A stretch of 64,000 nucleotides of DNA from Paraburkholderia acidisoli (GCF_009789675.1 NZ_CP046913.1:2976001-3040000); one strand, 5' to 3'; counted from the first letter of the stretch, positions 16,894-25,919 are shown. Notes: generated by a model from the sequence alone, not told the origin. A program made the numbers and translations.

Positions 16894-18867
16894 TTACGGC
16901 GAGATATAGCCGAGGCGTGCCTTGAGCGACTGCGGACGTCCCTCGAACAGCGCCGCGTAGTAGACCGTGTTGGACAACACGTTTTTCACGTAATCGCGGG
17001 TTTCCTGGAACGGAATGGTTTCCGCGAAGATGGCGCCTTCGACGCCGCCCTGCAAGGTCGAGCGCCATTGGCGCGGGCGGCCCGGCCCGGCGTTGTAGCC
17101 CGCCGTGGCGAGCACGGCGGAACCGTCGAATTGATTGTAGATCATCGACAGATAGTTCGTTCCGAGCAGGATGTTGGTGTCGAGATCGTTGAGCTGGTCG
17201 CGCGACAGCGGGCCAATGCCGATCTTCTTCGCAACCATCTGCGCCGTGGCCGGCATGATCTGCATGAGACCGCTCGCGCCCACGCCCGACCTGGCATTGA
17301 GGATAAAGCGCGACTCCTGGCGGATCAGGCCGTACGCCCATTCCACGTCGAGGCCGTTGGTTTGCGCGTCGCGCTCCACCACGTCGCGGAACGGCGCGAG
17401 ATAGCGCAGCGAGAAGTCGTGCTCGGTTTGCGTGCGGTCGGCGGTGTTCACCGTGCGATCGAGCAGCTGGATGCGTTTGGCGTATTCGGCCACGGCCAGC
17501 AACTGGCGGTCGCTCATGCCGCGCAACGGCCAGTTCCATTCGCGGTTGCCTTCGAGCCGCAGGTTCAGCGCGTAGAAGCGTTGCGCGAGCGCGAAGCCCG
17601 GCGTTTGCGCGACCTGCGCGATTTCCGCGTCGCTCACCGTGGTCTTGGGCGGGATCGTGATCTTCTGGCCGAGTTCTTCCGTGGCGAGCTGGCCGTAGAA
17701 GTTGAAGCCCTGCGAGATCGACGAGAATTCCTGGTTGGCCTGCGCCGTCTCGCCCGCCTGCTTGAGCGCGCGCGCATGCCAGTAGACCCACGAGGGCTGG
17801 GCGCGCAGCGCGTCGGGCATCTGCTCGATCGACCAGCGCACCATGGTCCAGTCGCCGCCGAGCAGCGCCGCGCGCGTGCGCCATTCGTAAGCCGCGTTCG
17901 ACAGCGGCGCGTTGGCCGAGAGGCGATACCAGTCGAGCGCGCCCGGCAAGCGCTTGAGCGCCGCCTGATAACCGATCGTGCCCCAGCCGATCGCGCGTTC
18001 GGGCGACGTGAGCTGCGGCGCGACGGCGGCGAAGGTGGCCGCGGCCATGGCCGGATCGTTGCGCGCCATCGACGTGACCGCGAGCAGCGCGAGCTGATGC
18101 GAGGCCGGGTCGCCGGTCACGCCCTGCGCGAGCGTGAGCGGCGGCGTGCTCACCGCCTGGCTGAACGCCGTGGGGTCGGGGCGCTGCGCCAGACCGTCGA
18201 GCAGCTTCGCGCCCGTGGACGTCTGGTTCTGTTCGTACGCGAAGCGGATCTGCGTCCAGACGTCGTCGCTCGAGAACTGGCCTTTGATGGCGAGCGCCGT
18301 GATGAGGTCGACGCAGCCGTCGCCGTAATAGCGCGGTTCGACGAGCAGCGCGCGGGCCGCCGGCGCCACGTTCTCGCCACGCGCCGCGCGCGATTCGAGC
18401 GCGTAGCACTTGACCTGCGTGTCGTCGTTGAGCACGAAGCGCGGGTACTGCTGGTCGAACTTCGCCCAGTCGTGACGCGCGCCCAGCACGAGCAGATAGT
18501 CGTTGCGCAGACGGTCGGCGATCGCCTGGCCGTCGTAGCGTTGCAGGAACGACAGCACCGGTGCGTCGGGCGCATCCAGGCGCGCATGGCCCTGCGAATC
18601 GAACAGCTGCGGCTTGAGCTGGAAGTATTCGAGATAGGACGGCGCCGGGTAATCGGGAATCGAGGCAGCGAGCTGCGCGGCGCGCGCGGGGTCGTTATTG
18701 CGCGCGGCTTCGCGAAGCTGGATGAAGGTCTGGTCGTCGGGTGTGGGAACCGCGCCTACGGGCAGCGCGACGGGTCGCACGGCGTCCGCCGTGCTGCATG
18801 CTACGAGTGTCGCTGCGGTCAGTGCGAGACCAACGAGGCGATATACTCGGACAAGGCGTTTGGACAT
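16894..18867 (-). CDS. Slt-type soluble lytic murein transglycosylase, predicted lipoprotein
   Basis: A 657-residue periplasmic enzyme cleaving peptidoglycan glycan strands with formation of 1,6-anhydromuramic acid. The N-terminus is a lipoprotein signal (LTAATLVAC followed by S), so it is probably membrane anchored. A long alpha-superhelical U/L region (about 60-480) precedes the catalytic SLT domain with the catalytic Glu in RQESRF, then GLMQIMPATA, AGYNAGPGRPRQW and ETIPFQETRDYVKNVL. The start at 18867 fits the signal peptide and lies 20 bases from the divergent cyclo-ligase start, so the two promoters overlap each other's coding regions. Confidence 0.95.
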   Translation of the reverse strand: MSKRLVRVYRLVGLALTAATLVACSTADAVRPVALPVGAVPTPDDQTFIQLREAARNNDPARAAQLAASIPDYPAPSYLEYFQLKPQLFDSQGHARLDAPDAPVLSFLQRYDGQAIADRLRNDYLLVLGARHDWAKFDQQYPRFVLNDDTQVKCYALESRAARGENVAPAARALLVEPRYYGDGCVDLITALAIKGQFSSDDVWTQIRFAYEQNQTSTGAKLLDGLAQRPDPTAFSQAVSTPPLTLAQGVTGDPASHQLALLAVTSMARNDPAMAAATFAAVAPQLTSPERAIGWGTIGYQAALKRLPGALDWYRLSANAPLSNAAYEWRTRAALLGGDWTMVRWSIEQMPDALRAQPSWVYWHARALKQAGETAQANQEFSSISQGFNFYGQLATEELGQKITIPPKTTVSDAEIAQVAQTPGFALAQRFYALNLRLEGNREWNWPLRGMSDRQLLAVAEYAKRIQLLDRTVNTADRTQTEHDFSLRYLAPFRDVVERDAQTNGLDVEWAYGLIRQESRFILNARSGVGASGLMQIMPATAQMVAKKIGIGPLSRDQLNDLDTNILLGTNYLSMIYNQFDGSAVLATAGYNAGPGRPRQWRSTLQGGVEGAIFAETIPFQETRDYVKNVLSNTVYYAALFEGRPQSLKARLGYISP

Positions 18868-18887
18868 CGTTATTACGGGAGCGCGAG

Positions 18888-19520
18888 GTGAACCCAAGCA
18901 TAGCACGCAACCCTCATACGGAATCCAAAAAGGACTGGCGTGCAAGGCTCCTTCCGGTACGCGTCGCGGCGGCTTCCGACGCGGCGCTCAGTGCAGCGCT
19001 GACAGTGCGCCTCGATGCACTGCTCGCCGGCATTTCGAGACGCTGGCCGTCGCCCTGCATCGGCTTCTACTGGCCGTTGCAAGGCGAGTTCGACGCGCGC
19101 GACGGGATCGCCGCCTGGCTCGCCGCCGATCCCGCGCGCCGCGCCGCGCTGCCGCACATTCCCGAGCGCCACACGCCGCTCGTGTTCCACGCGTGGACGC
19201 CCGGCGCGCCCATGCGCGAAGGTCATCACGGCATTGCCGAACCCGCGGCGCGCGAACTCGCCGTGCCCGACCTGCTGCTGATTCCGTGCGTGGGTTTCGA
19301 CCGCGAAGGCTATCGGCTCGGCTATGGCGGCGGCTATTACGACCGCACGCTCGCGGCCTGGCCGGCGGCCACGCCGCCCGTCACGATCGGTATCGCCTAT
19401 GAAAGCTGCCGGATCGACGGCGGCGTGCTCGCGCGCGAGGCGCACGACTTGCCGCTCGACGCCGTGGTGACCGAGGCGGCCACGCATTACGCCCCTTCGG
19501 CGCGTCACGTCATCGCGTGA
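18888..19520 (+). CDS. 5-formyltetrahydrofolate cyclo-ligase
   Basis: A 210-residue enzyme converting 5-formyl-THF to 5,10-methenyl-THF with ATP. Diagnostic motifs: RxR-like start KKDWRARLL, GFYWPLQGEFD, LLLIPCVGFDREGYRLGYGGGYYDR with the family signature GxGGGYYDR near residue 150, and late IGIAYESC. The start is taken as GTG at 18888 with a GGAG eight bases upstream; the open frame continues upstream but would run into the divergent lipoprotein gene. Size fits the family (about 190-200). Its folate role links loosely with folB and metF elsewhere in the window. Confidence 0.93.
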   Translation: MNPSIARNPHTESKKDWRARLLPVRVAAASDAALSAALTVRLDALLAGISRRWPSPCIGFYWPLQGEFDARDGIAAWLAADPARRAALPHIPERHTPLVFHAWTPGAPMREGHHGIAEPAARELAVPDLLLIPCVGFDREGYRLGYGGGYYDRTLAAWPAATPPVTIGIAYESCRIDGGVLAREAHDLPLDAVVTEAATHYAPSARHVIA

Positions 19521-19522
19521 TC

Positions 19523-19558
19523 GCGGTAAATGCCGCGTTAAATGCCGCGTTAAATACC
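19523..19558. repeat. Three 12-bp tandem repeats
   Basis: Units GCGGTAAATGCC, GCGTTAAATGCC and GCGTTAAATACC stand head to tail immediately after the cyclo-ligase stop codon, between two convergent genes. They probably arose by slippage; no terminator function is visible. Confidence 0.85.
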
Positions 19559-19565
19559 GCGCCGC

Positions 19566-20078
19566 TCAGAGCGAGGCCGCCGCCCGCGCGGCCGTGTCGT
19601 AGAGACCGGAGGCGTTGCGCATGAGCTGCGCCGCCTCGCCGATCTGCAGATTCGTGAGGCCGCTTTCCTGCAAGGTGGCGATCAGGCAGCTTTCGCGCAC
19701 GTCGCGATAACGCAGGCACAGGTCGCGGCCCGCCTCCGTCACCGAAAAGAAGACCTCCTTGCCGGTCTTTTCGCTTTTTACATACCCTCTGGAAACGAGC
19801 TTCTTGAGCGCGTAGGTGGCGACGTGCGTGTCCTCGATGTTGAGCACGAAGCAGATGTCGGCCAGTTTCTTGCGCCGCTCGCGATGGCCGACGTGATGCA
19901 GCAGCGACACCTCGATCGGCGTCATGTCCTTCACGCCCGCCGCCGACATGCAGCGCACCATCCAGCGGTTGAACGCGTTGCTCGCCATGATGAGCGCGTA
20001 CTCGAACTCGGAAAGCTCGGCGCTCGTTTCGGAGACGAGATGTTCGGACGAAACGATCTTGGTCGGCTGGCGCGACAT
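19566..20078 (-). CDS. Winged-helix MarR-like transcriptional regulator
   Basis: A 170-residue protein with a MarR-like core: a helical dimer arm (FEYALIMASNAFNRWMVRCM), then MTPIEVSLLHHVGH, LADICFVLNIEDTHVATYALKKL as recognition helix region and the wing GYVKSEKTGKEVFFSVTEAG. This pattern matches the predicted MarR-type (PadR/YhjB-like) regulators with the IEDTHV motif. It is divergent from the pxpBCA operon with 235 bases between, so I infer that it controls that operon, perhaps with 5-oxoproline as ligand; neither is demonstrated. The intergenic stretch just beyond its start is AT-rich (TTGATAATTTGTAGATAATTT around 20205-20228), suitable for promoters. Confidence 0.82.
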   Translation of the reverse strand: MSRQPTKIVSSEHLVSETSAELSEFEYALIMASNAFNRWMVRCMSAAGVKDMTPIEVSLLHHVGHRERRKKLADICFVLNIEDTHVATYALKKLVSRGYVKSEKTGKEVFFSVTEAGRDLCLRYRDVRESCLIATLQESGLTNLQIGEAAQLMRNASGLYDTAARAAASL

Positions 20079-20204
20079 GGCAAATCACCCGTGGTCGTGG
20101 AAAAAACGCGCCCGGGCGCGGCGATCAAGCCGCGAAACGGCGCGCGCATGGCGTGGCGCAAGTGTACTGTCCGGGCCGAAAACGAGGCGCCTGGCAAAAA
20201 CGCT

Positions 20205-20240
20205 TATTGATAATTTGTAGATAATTTATCGACAATGTAC
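20205..20240. promoter_or_regulatory. AT-rich putative operator/promoter between the MarR-like gene and pxpB
   Basis: A rare AT-rich island holding near-repeats TTGATAATTTG, TAGATAATTTA and TCGACAATG spaced 11-12 bases apart, so the copies fall on the same DNA face. It lies between the divergent regulator and the pxp operon and is the likely regulator binding and promoter region. Confidence 0.5.
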
Positions 20241-20313
20241 TCTATCGACGAAGCCGTCGACTCACGGCAACCGCCCATTTTTGCGGATGGCAACGCTTCC
20301 GACTCATCGCACC

Positions 20314-20973
20314 ATGCCCAATCCTGACCCCCGCATTTTTCCGCTCGGCGACGAAGCCCTCGTTTGCGAGGCGCCGCCGCCGGCCACGCTCGACGTGCAG
20401 CGCCGCGTCTGGGCCGTGGCCGCGCTCGCGCGCGGCTGGGCGCCGGTGCGCGAGGTCGTGCCGGGCATGAACAATCTGACCATCACCTTCGACCCGCTCG
20501 CCGCCGATCCGGCCGCGCTCGCCGCCGCGCTCAAGGAAGCCTGGCGCGACGCCGCCGAGGCGTCCGAGGCGGGCCGCGAAGTGGAGATTCCGGTGAGCTA
20601 CGGCGGCGAGCACGGGCCGGATCTGGCCGTGGTGGCCGGGCACTGCAAGATGAGCGCCGAGGAAGTCGCGCAACGCCACGCGGCGGGCGTCTACACGGTG
20701 TTCTTTCTCGGCTTCCAGCCCGGTTTCGCGTATCTGGGCGGGCTCGAACCCGCGCTGCACACACCGCGCCGCCGCGAGCCGCGCCTCGCCGTGCCGGCGG
20801 GTTCGGTCGGTATCGGCGGGGAACAAACCGGCATCTATCCGGCCGGCTCGCCGGGTGGCTGGCAACTGCTCGGCCGCACCGCGCTCAAGCTGTTCGATCC
20901 CGCGCACAACCCGCCCACGCTGCTGATGCCGGGCGATCGCGTGCGTTTCACCATCGCGGAGTTGCTCGCATGA
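20314..20973 (+). CDS. pxpB: 5-oxoprolinase subunit PxpB (KipI-like)
   Basis: A 219-residue KipI/AHS1-type protein, one subunit of the PxpABC ATP-dependent 5-oxoprolinase that opens 5-oxoproline to glutamate. Conserved elements: PLGDEALVCE near the start, VVPGMNNLTITFDP, VSYGGEHGPDL, and the block VFFLGFQPGFAYLGGL followed by TPRR and GSVGIGGEQTGIYP. The ATG at 20314 starts right before the conserved region; another ATG at 20287 would add nine residues. Neither has a strong ribosome site. The stop codon overlaps the pxpC start (ATGA). Confidence 0.95.
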   Translation: MPNPDPRIFPLGDEALVCEAPPPATLDVQRRVWAVAALARGWAPVREVVPGMNNLTITFDPLAADPAALAAALKEAWRDAAEASEAGREVEIPVSYGGEHGPDLAVVAGHCKMSAEEVAQRHAAGVYTVFFLGFQPGFAYLGGLEPALHTPRRREPRLAVPAGSVGIGGEQTGIYPAGSPGGWQLLGRTALKLFDPAHNPPTLLMPGDRVRFTIAELLA

Positions 20974-22112
20974 TCGAAGTCGTTCGCGCGGGCCTGCTCA
21001 CCACGGTCCAGGATCTGGGGCGTCCCGGTTTCCGCCATCTCGGCGTCGCCACGGGCGGCGCGCTCGACACGCTCGCGCTCGAAGTGGGCAACCGGCTGGT
21101 GGGCAATCGCCCCGACGCCGCCGGCCTCGAAATCACCTTCGGCCCCGTGGCGCTGCGCTTCGCGCGCGCCACGCGCGTGGCCATCACCGGCACCGAGTTC
21201 GGCGCCACGCTCGGCGGCAAGGCCGTCTGGTCGTGGTGGAGCCTGCCCGTGGCGGCGGGCGAGGAACTCGTGCTCCACGGCGCGAAGCGCGGCATGCGCG
21301 GCTACGTGTGCGTGGCGGGCGGCATCGACGTCTTGCCGATGCTGGGCTCGCGCAGCACCGACCTCGCAGCGGGCTTCGGCGGTCTGGCGGGCCGCGCGCT
21401 CAAGGACGGCGACCGCCTCGCTATCGGCGCTTCGTTCGCGCCTGCGGTCCGGCCGGGCGGCCGCGAACGCGCGGCGCTCGACGCGCTCGCGCCGGCCTTC
21501 GGCGTGAAGGCGCCCGCGTGGTGCAACTTCGTGCTCGCCGAGGAAGCGCACGGGCTCGAGCGGCGGCGCGGCCGCCATCCGGAAGGCGCCGCGTGGGCGC
21601 CGCCCGTGCGCGTGCTGCGCGGTCCCGAATACGACAGCTTCACGCCCGAGGCGCAGCAGGCGTTCTGGCACGACGAGTGGCAGCTCACGCCCAACAGCAA
21701 CCGCATGGGCTTCCGGCTCACGGGCACGGCGCTCGCGCGCAGCGACAGCGCCGACCTGCTCTCGCACGCGGTGCTGCCCGGCACGATCCAGGTGCCGCCC
21801 AGCGGTCAGCCGATCGTGTTGATGAGCGACGCGCAGACCACCGGCGGCTATCCGAAGATCGGCGCCGTGATTCGCGCCGATTTGTGGAAACTCGCGCAGG
21901 TGCGCCTGACGGGCGGCGTGCGCTTCGTCGAGACGACCCCGGCCGTCGCGCGCGCGGCGCTCGAAGAGGAACGCGCGTATCTGCGCCAGATCGACACCGC
22001 GATCGCCATGCACGACGAGCGTTACGCGAGCCGGCGCGCGGTATCGGTCGCCGTCTCGAAACCGGCCGCCGCGATGGCGCACGGCGCGCCGGGCGAGACG
22101 TCGGGCACGTGA
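20970..22112 (+). CDS. pxpC: 5-oxoprolinase subunit PxpC (KipA-like)
   Basis: A 380-residue KipA/AHS2 protein. The family start [20 protein letters not shown] is intact, with GVATGGALD, the domain middle [11 protein letters not shown] and the later [12 protein letters not shown] and [13 protein letters not shown]. It pairs with PxpB to form the ATP-dependent part of 5-oxoprolinase and shares a four-base overlap with pxpB, implying coupled translation. The C-terminal 40 residues are an Ala-rich extension. Biotin-dependent urea carboxylases share this domain pair, but the free-standing arrangement with pxpA identifies it as PxpC. Confidence 0.95.
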   Translation: MIEVVRAGLLTTVQDLGRPGFRHLGVATGGALDTLALEVGNRLVGNRPDAAGLEITFGPVALRFARATRVAITGTEFGATLGGKAVWSWWSLPVAAGEELVLHGAKRGMRGYVCVAGGIDVLPMLGSRSTDLAAGFGGLAGRALKDGDRLAIGASFAPAVRPGGRERAALDALAPAFGVKAPAWCNFVLAEEAHGLERRRGRHPEGAAWAPPVRVLRGPEYDSFTPEAQQAFWHDEWQLTPNSNRMGFRLTGTALARSDSADLLSHAVLPGTIQVPPSGQPIVLMSDAQTTGGYPKIGAVIRADLWKLAQVRLTGGVRFVETTPAVARAALEEERAYLRQIDTAIAMHDERYASRRAVSVAVSKPAAAMAHGAPGETSGT

Positions 22113-22218
22113 CGCGTTTCGCGTGACGCGTCACGCGGGATCGGCACCGAAAGTGGTAGTAACAGCGACATCGGCCATTCGTATTCAGCAATCCGCAGGA
22201 CGAGCAGCAAGGAACATC

Positions 22219-22974
22219 ATGACCACCATCGATCTGAACGCCGATCTCGGCGAAGGCTGCGGTTCCGACGAGGCGCTTCTCGACCTCGTCAGCTCCGCCA
22301 ACATCGCGTGCGGCTGGCACGCGGGCGGCGCCAACGCCATGCGCGAATGCGTGCGCTGGGCTGTCGAAAAAGGCGTGTCGATCGGCGCGCATCCGAGCTT
22401 CAACGACCCCGAGAACTTCGGCCGCAAGGAAATGGACCTGCCCGCGGGCGAGATCTACGCGGGCGTGCTGTACCAGCTCGGCGCGCTTTCCGCGATCGCG
22501 CAGGCCGAAGGCGGCCGCATCGCGCACGTGAAGCCGCACGGCGCGCTTTACAACCAGGCCGCGCGCGACCCGAAGATCGCCGACGCGATCGTTTCCGCCG
22601 TGCACGATTTCGATCCTTCGGTGACCGTGTTCGCGCTCGCGGGCAGCGGGCTCGTGGCGGCCGCGCGCGAAGCGGGGCTCGTGGCGGTGGAGGAAGTGTT
22701 CGCCGATCGCGGCTATCGCGCCGACGGTTCGCTCGTGCCGCGCAGCCAGCCCGGCGCGCTGCTCGACGACGAAGACCTCGTGCTCTCGCGCACGCTCGCG
22801 ATGATCCGCGAGCAACGCGTGCAGGCCATCGACGGCGCCTGGGTGCCGCTCAACGCGCAGACGATCTGCCTGCACGGCGACGGTCCGCATGCGCTCGCGT
22901 TCGCACGGCGCATTCGCGCGGCGCTCGACGACGCCGGGATCGGCGTGCAGGCCGCCGGGCCCGTCGAAGGCTGA
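22219..22974 (+). CDS. pxpA: 5-oxoprolinase subunit PxpA (LamB/YcsF family)
   Basis: A 251-residue LamB/YcsF protein. Signature blocks: [75 protein letters not shown] and QTICLHGDG. With PxpB and PxpC it hydrolyses 5-oxoproline, a damage product of glutamine and glutamate. AAGGA lies six bases before the ATG. It is 106 bases after pxpC, in the same direction, and is followed by a repeat-bearing gap and two membrane genes of the DUF969/DUF979 families. Confidence 0.96.
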   Translation: MTTIDLNADLGEGCGSDEALLDLVSSANIACGWHAGGANAMRECVRWAVEKGVSIGAHPSFNDPENFGRKEMDLPAGEIYAGVLYQLGALSAIAQAEGGRIAHVKPHGALYNQAARDPKIADAIVSAVHDFDPSVTVFALAGSGLVAAAREAGLVAVEEVFADRGYRADGSLVPRSQPGALLDDEDLVLSRTLAMIREQRVQAIDGAWVPLNAQTICLHGDGPHALAFARRIRAALDDAGIGVQAAGPVEG

Positions 22975-23345
22975 TCGCCGGTTACCGGTTACCGGGGCGC
23001 GCCGCGCGTTCCTCGCGGAACGAGGCGGCGCGCGCAAGACCTCGCGGAATCGGGCAGTACAGAAAGCACGCGCCTCTCGCCGCGCCTGACCCGCCGCACC
23101 CGCATCACCCGCATCACCCGCATCACCCGCATCACCCGCATCACCCGCATCACCAGCATCGATTAAAAAAAGCTCGCCAACCAGCAGCCGTAGTCGCATC
23201 AAACCAGGTTCTCAGCAGGCAGTACCACGAACGGCCGTCAGAGCCGGGCAGTCAATGCAGTCCGCCGCGCGCAGCGCAGACTTCGCGCGGGACCGTTTCG
23301 CCGCACGCGCGGCATTTACGACAAGCCAGAGTGTTTGGAGATCCC
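22975..23345 (+). other. Gap between pxpA and the DUF969 gene with a 9-bp tandem repeat
   Basis: This 371-base intercistronic stretch holds a run of 9-base repeats (annotated separately). No gene is supported: the frame running through it from pxpA is arginine-rich and not protein-like. The sequence GAGATCCC directly before the DUF969 ATG is a poor ribosome site. Whether the downstream pair has its own promoter here cannot be told. Confidence 0.5.
23101..23154. repeat. Six perfect 9-bp tandem repeats (CGCATCACC)
   Basis: Six identical CGCATCACC units in direct succession with degenerate copies at both ends (CGCCGCACC before, AGCATCG after). Perfect short repeats of this kind change copy number by slippage, so length variation between strains is likely. 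It lies about 190 bases upstream of the DUF969 start codon. Confidence 0.95.
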
Positions 23346-24083
23346 ATGCAGAGCACCGTCAACTTATGGCCGCTGATCGGCGTTGCCGTCATCGTCGCCG
23401 GGTTTTTACTACGCTTCAATCCGATGCTGATCGTCGCCGCGGCGGCGGTCGCCACGGGGCTCGCGGCCGGTTTTTCGCCCGCGAAGATCCTCGCGGCGAT
23501 CGGCACCGGCTTCATCAAGACCCGCAACATTCCGCTCATCATCCTGCTGCCGCTCGCGGTGATCGGGCTGCTGGAACGCCACGGTTTGCGCGAGCGCGCG
23601 CAGATCTGGATCGGCAACATCAAGGCCGCCACGGCCGGGCGTCTTCTGATCGTCTATCTGCTCGTGCGCGAACTCACGGCGGCCGTGGGCCTCACGGGGC
23701 TCGGCGGTCATCCGCAGATGGTGCGTCCGCTGATCGCGCCGATGGCCGAAGGCGCCACCGAAAACCGCTTCGGCAAGCTCGCCGATTCGGTGCGCTACAA
23801 GCTGCGCGCGTACGCGGCGGCCACCGACAACGTCGGGCTCTTCTTCGGCGAGGACATCTTCGTGGCGTTCGGCGCGATCGTGCTGATGGTCACGCTGCTC
23901 AAGGAAGCGGGCGTGTCCGTCGAGCCGATCCACGTGGCGCTCTGGGGCATTCCCACGGCCATTTGCGCGTTTCTGATTCACGGCGCGCGGCTGTGGTGGC
24001 TGGACCGGAAGCTGGAAAAGGAACTGGGCGGCGCGCGCGGCGCGGTGACGCAAGCCGCTCCGGGACAAGGAGACGAAGCATGA
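23346..24083 (+). CDS. DUF969 family membrane protein
   Basis: A 245-residue inner-membrane protein with about six to seven transmembrane segments (VNLWPLIGVAVIVAGFLL; IVAAAAVATGLAAG; NIPLIILLPLAVIGLL). Conserved elements include GTGFIKTRNIPL, LTGLGGHPQMVRPLIAPMAEG and DNVGLFFGEDIFVAFGA. DUF969 and DUF979 always come as a pair and look like halves of a secondary transporter. Their position after pxpA suggests transport of 5-oxoproline or a related compound; that is inference from context. The stop codon overlaps the DUF979 start by four bases. Confidence 0.9.
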   Translation: MQSTVNLWPLIGVAVIVAGFLLRFNPMLIVAAAAVATGLAAGFSPAKILAAIGTGFIKTRNIPLIILLPLAVIGLLERHGLRERAQIWIGNIKAATAGRLLIVYLLVRELTAAVGLTGLGGHPQMVRPLIAPMAEGATENRFGKLADSVRYKLRAYAAATDNVGLFFGEDIFVAFGAIVLMVTLLKEAGVSVEPIHVALWGIPTAICAFLIHGARLWWLDRKLEKELGGARGAVTQAAPGQGDEA

Positions 24084-25036
24084 CGCTCACGCTCAACTGG
24101 CTGTTCTGGCTGCTCGGCATCGTGCTGCTGATCGTGGGCGGCATGATCGTGACGGACCGCGAGCATCCGCGCCGCTTCACGGCGGGCGGCTTCTGGCTGC
24201 TCTACGCGCTCATCTTTCTGGTTGGCGACAGATTGCCCGTCGAAGTGGTCGGCGCGCTCGTGCTCGCCATGGCGCTCATCGCGGGTTTCGGCGGCGTGAC
24301 GGCCGCCAGGCCGAAAGTGCTCGCGCTCGAAGCGCGCCTCGCGAGCGCGAAGCGTCTCGGCAACAAGCTGTTCGTGCCCGCGCTGACGATTCCCGTGGTC
24401 ACGGTCGTGCTCACGCTCGCGGCGAGCCATCTCGTGTTCGGCGGCACGCCGCTCATCGACCCGAAGAACGTCACGCTGATCGGCTTCGGCGTGGGCTGCG
24501 TGATCGCGCTCGGCATTGCGTGCGTCATCACGCGCGACAGCGTCGGCCAGTCGATGAAGGAAACGCGCCGGCTCGTGGACGCCCTCTCGTGGGCGGCCGT
24601 GCTGCCGCAGATGCTCGGCATGCTCGGCCTCGTGTTCTCCGACGCCGGTGTGGGCAAGGCGGTCGCGCACGTGACCACGTCCTATATCGACATGGATATG
24701 CGCTTCGTGGCCGTGGTCGTGTACTGCGTGGGCATGGCGCTGTTCACCGTCATCATGGGCAACGGCTTCGCGGCGTTTCCGGTGATGACGGGCGGCGTGG
24801 GCGTGCCGGTGCTGGTCGGAATTTTCCACGTGAACCCGGCGATGATGGCCGCGATCGGCATGTTCTCGGGCTATTGCGGCACGCTCATGACGCCCATGGC
24901 CGCCAACTTCAACATGGTGCCCGCCGCGCTGCTCGAGTTGCCGGACAAGAACGCCGTGATTCGCGTGCAGGTGCCCACGGCGCTTGGCATTCTGGTCGCC
25001 AATATCGTGCTGCTGAACGCGTTCGGGTTTTCGTAA
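24080..25036 (+). CDS. DUF979 family membrane protein
   Basis: A 318-residue inner-membrane protein with about nine transmembrane helices, for example WLFWLLGIVLLIVGGMIV, ALIFLVGDRLPVEVVGALVL and MRFVAVVVYCVGMALFTVIM. Motifs such as GNGFAAFPVMTGGVGVPVLVG and GYCGTLMTPMAANFNMVPAALLEL resemble the re-entrant loops of secondary carriers. It overlaps the DUF969 gene by four bases with AAGGAGA upstream, so the two are made together, presumably as one transporter. No specific substrate is shown by the sequence. Confidence 0.9.
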   Translation: MTLTLNWLFWLLGIVLLIVGGMIVTDREHPRRFTAGGFWLLYALIFLVGDRLPVEVVGALVLAMALIAGFGGVTAARPKVLALEARLASAKRLGNKLFVPALTIPVVTVVLTLAASHLVFGGTPLIDPKNVTLIGFGVGCVIALGIACVITRDSVGQSMKETRRLVDALSWAAVLPQMLGMLGLVFSDAGVGKAVAHVTTSYIDMDMRFVAVVVYCVGMALFTVIMGNGFAAFPVMTGGVGVPVLVGIFHVNPAMMAAIGMFSGYCGTLMTPMAANFNMVPAALLELPDKNAVIRVQVPTALGILVANIVLLNAFGFS

Positions 25037-25112
25037 GCGCGCCGCGGTATCGGGAATATCGGGCTGCCGATGCGGGGCACCGCGAGCGGCTTTTATCGAG
25101 AGAATCCGTGGC

Positions 25113-25919
25113 TCACGGCGCGCGAGCCGAGCGCATCGCCGCTGCGGCGAGCGCTTCGCAAAAATGCGGGAAATGCCGTTCGACCAGCACGTCGGGCAAC
25201 AGAAACTGCGGATAGCTCTTCGACGTATTGTGCGCATGCAATACGTGCAGACACAGGCCGATGTCGTCGGCGAGCAGTGTCATGCGCGCGCCGTGCGAGC
25301 GCGCCGCCGCCGCGAACAGGCCGTCTTCGTTGAACGAGCGCGGCTCGAACGGCTGCGCGGCCCACAGGCGCTTCGTGTAGAGATAGCTAAAGCCGTAGCC
25401 GAGATGGTTGTCGGCGAACGCGGGGTTGTCGTGCGGGAAGTTGAGCAGCGTCATGGGCCGCCCGCTCCAGCAAAAATGCAGGCCGCTCTTGCGCATCAAG
25501 TCCCAATAGCCGAACTGGCCGTACACGCGGCTGTACACGAAGAACGCGCCCAGCTTGGCGAACTCCGCTTCGTGGCGGTGCATCTGGCCGAGCATCGTGC
25601 TCAGGTAACGCGGCGCGTAGACCTCGTCGTCGTCGAAATGCGCGATCACGTCGCCGCGCGCGAGCTCGACGGCCAGGTTGCGTTTTTCGCCGACGGTCAT
25701 GCGCTGCGGCACATGGCGATAAATCACGCGCAGGTCGGTCAGCTCGCGCATGAAGGCGCTGGGCGCGGCGCTGTCGTCGATCACGATCCATTCGAGCGCG
25801 ACCTCGCGCTGCGCGGCGACCGAGCGATACGCAAACGGCAGCAGCGCCTCGCGATTCCACGTAGGGGTGATGACGCTCACGACGGGCGCGCTCGCAGTGG
25901 CGAACGGTTGGGACAGCAT
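25113..25919 (-). CDS. Family 2 glycosyltransferase
   Basis: A 268-residue GT2 (GT-A fold) protein without membrane segments. VVSVITPTWNREALLPFAYRS opens the nucleotide-sugar-binding fold, WIVIDDSAAPS contributes the first Asp pair, GEKRNLAVELARGDVIAHFDDDE carries the metal-binding DxD-like DDD around residue 110. The later W-rich region and YGFSYLYTKRLW are acceptor-side. Sugar and acceptor are unknown. The AAGGA before the ATG fixes the start. It stands alone, divergent from the TPR-glycosyltransferase gene, and likely serves surface glycan or glycoprotein synthesis with it. Confidence 0.88.
   Translation of the reverse strand: MLSQPFATASAPVVSVITPTWNREALLPFAYRSVAAQREVALEWIVIDDSAAPSAFMRELTDLRVIYRHVPQRMTVGEKRNLAVELARGDVIAHFDDDEVYAPRYLSTMLGQMHRHEAEFAKLGAFFVYSRVYGQFGYWDLMRKSGLHFCWSGRPMTLLNFPHDNPAFADNHLGYGFSYLYTKRLWAAQPFEPRSFNEDGLFAAAARSHGARMTLLADDIGLCLHVLHAHNTSKSYPQFLLPDVLVERHFPHFCEALAAAAMRSARAP

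Noticed and set aside
17068..18891. A 607-codon open frame opposite the lytic transglycosylase
   Set aside because: Same cause: the composition is Arg/Glu/Val rich with no domains, while the minus-strand frame has a lipoprotein signal and an intact SLT domain.
23101..23154. Short repeats as a CRISPR array
   Set aside because: Units are only 9 bases and directly adjacent, with no spacers and no cas genes.
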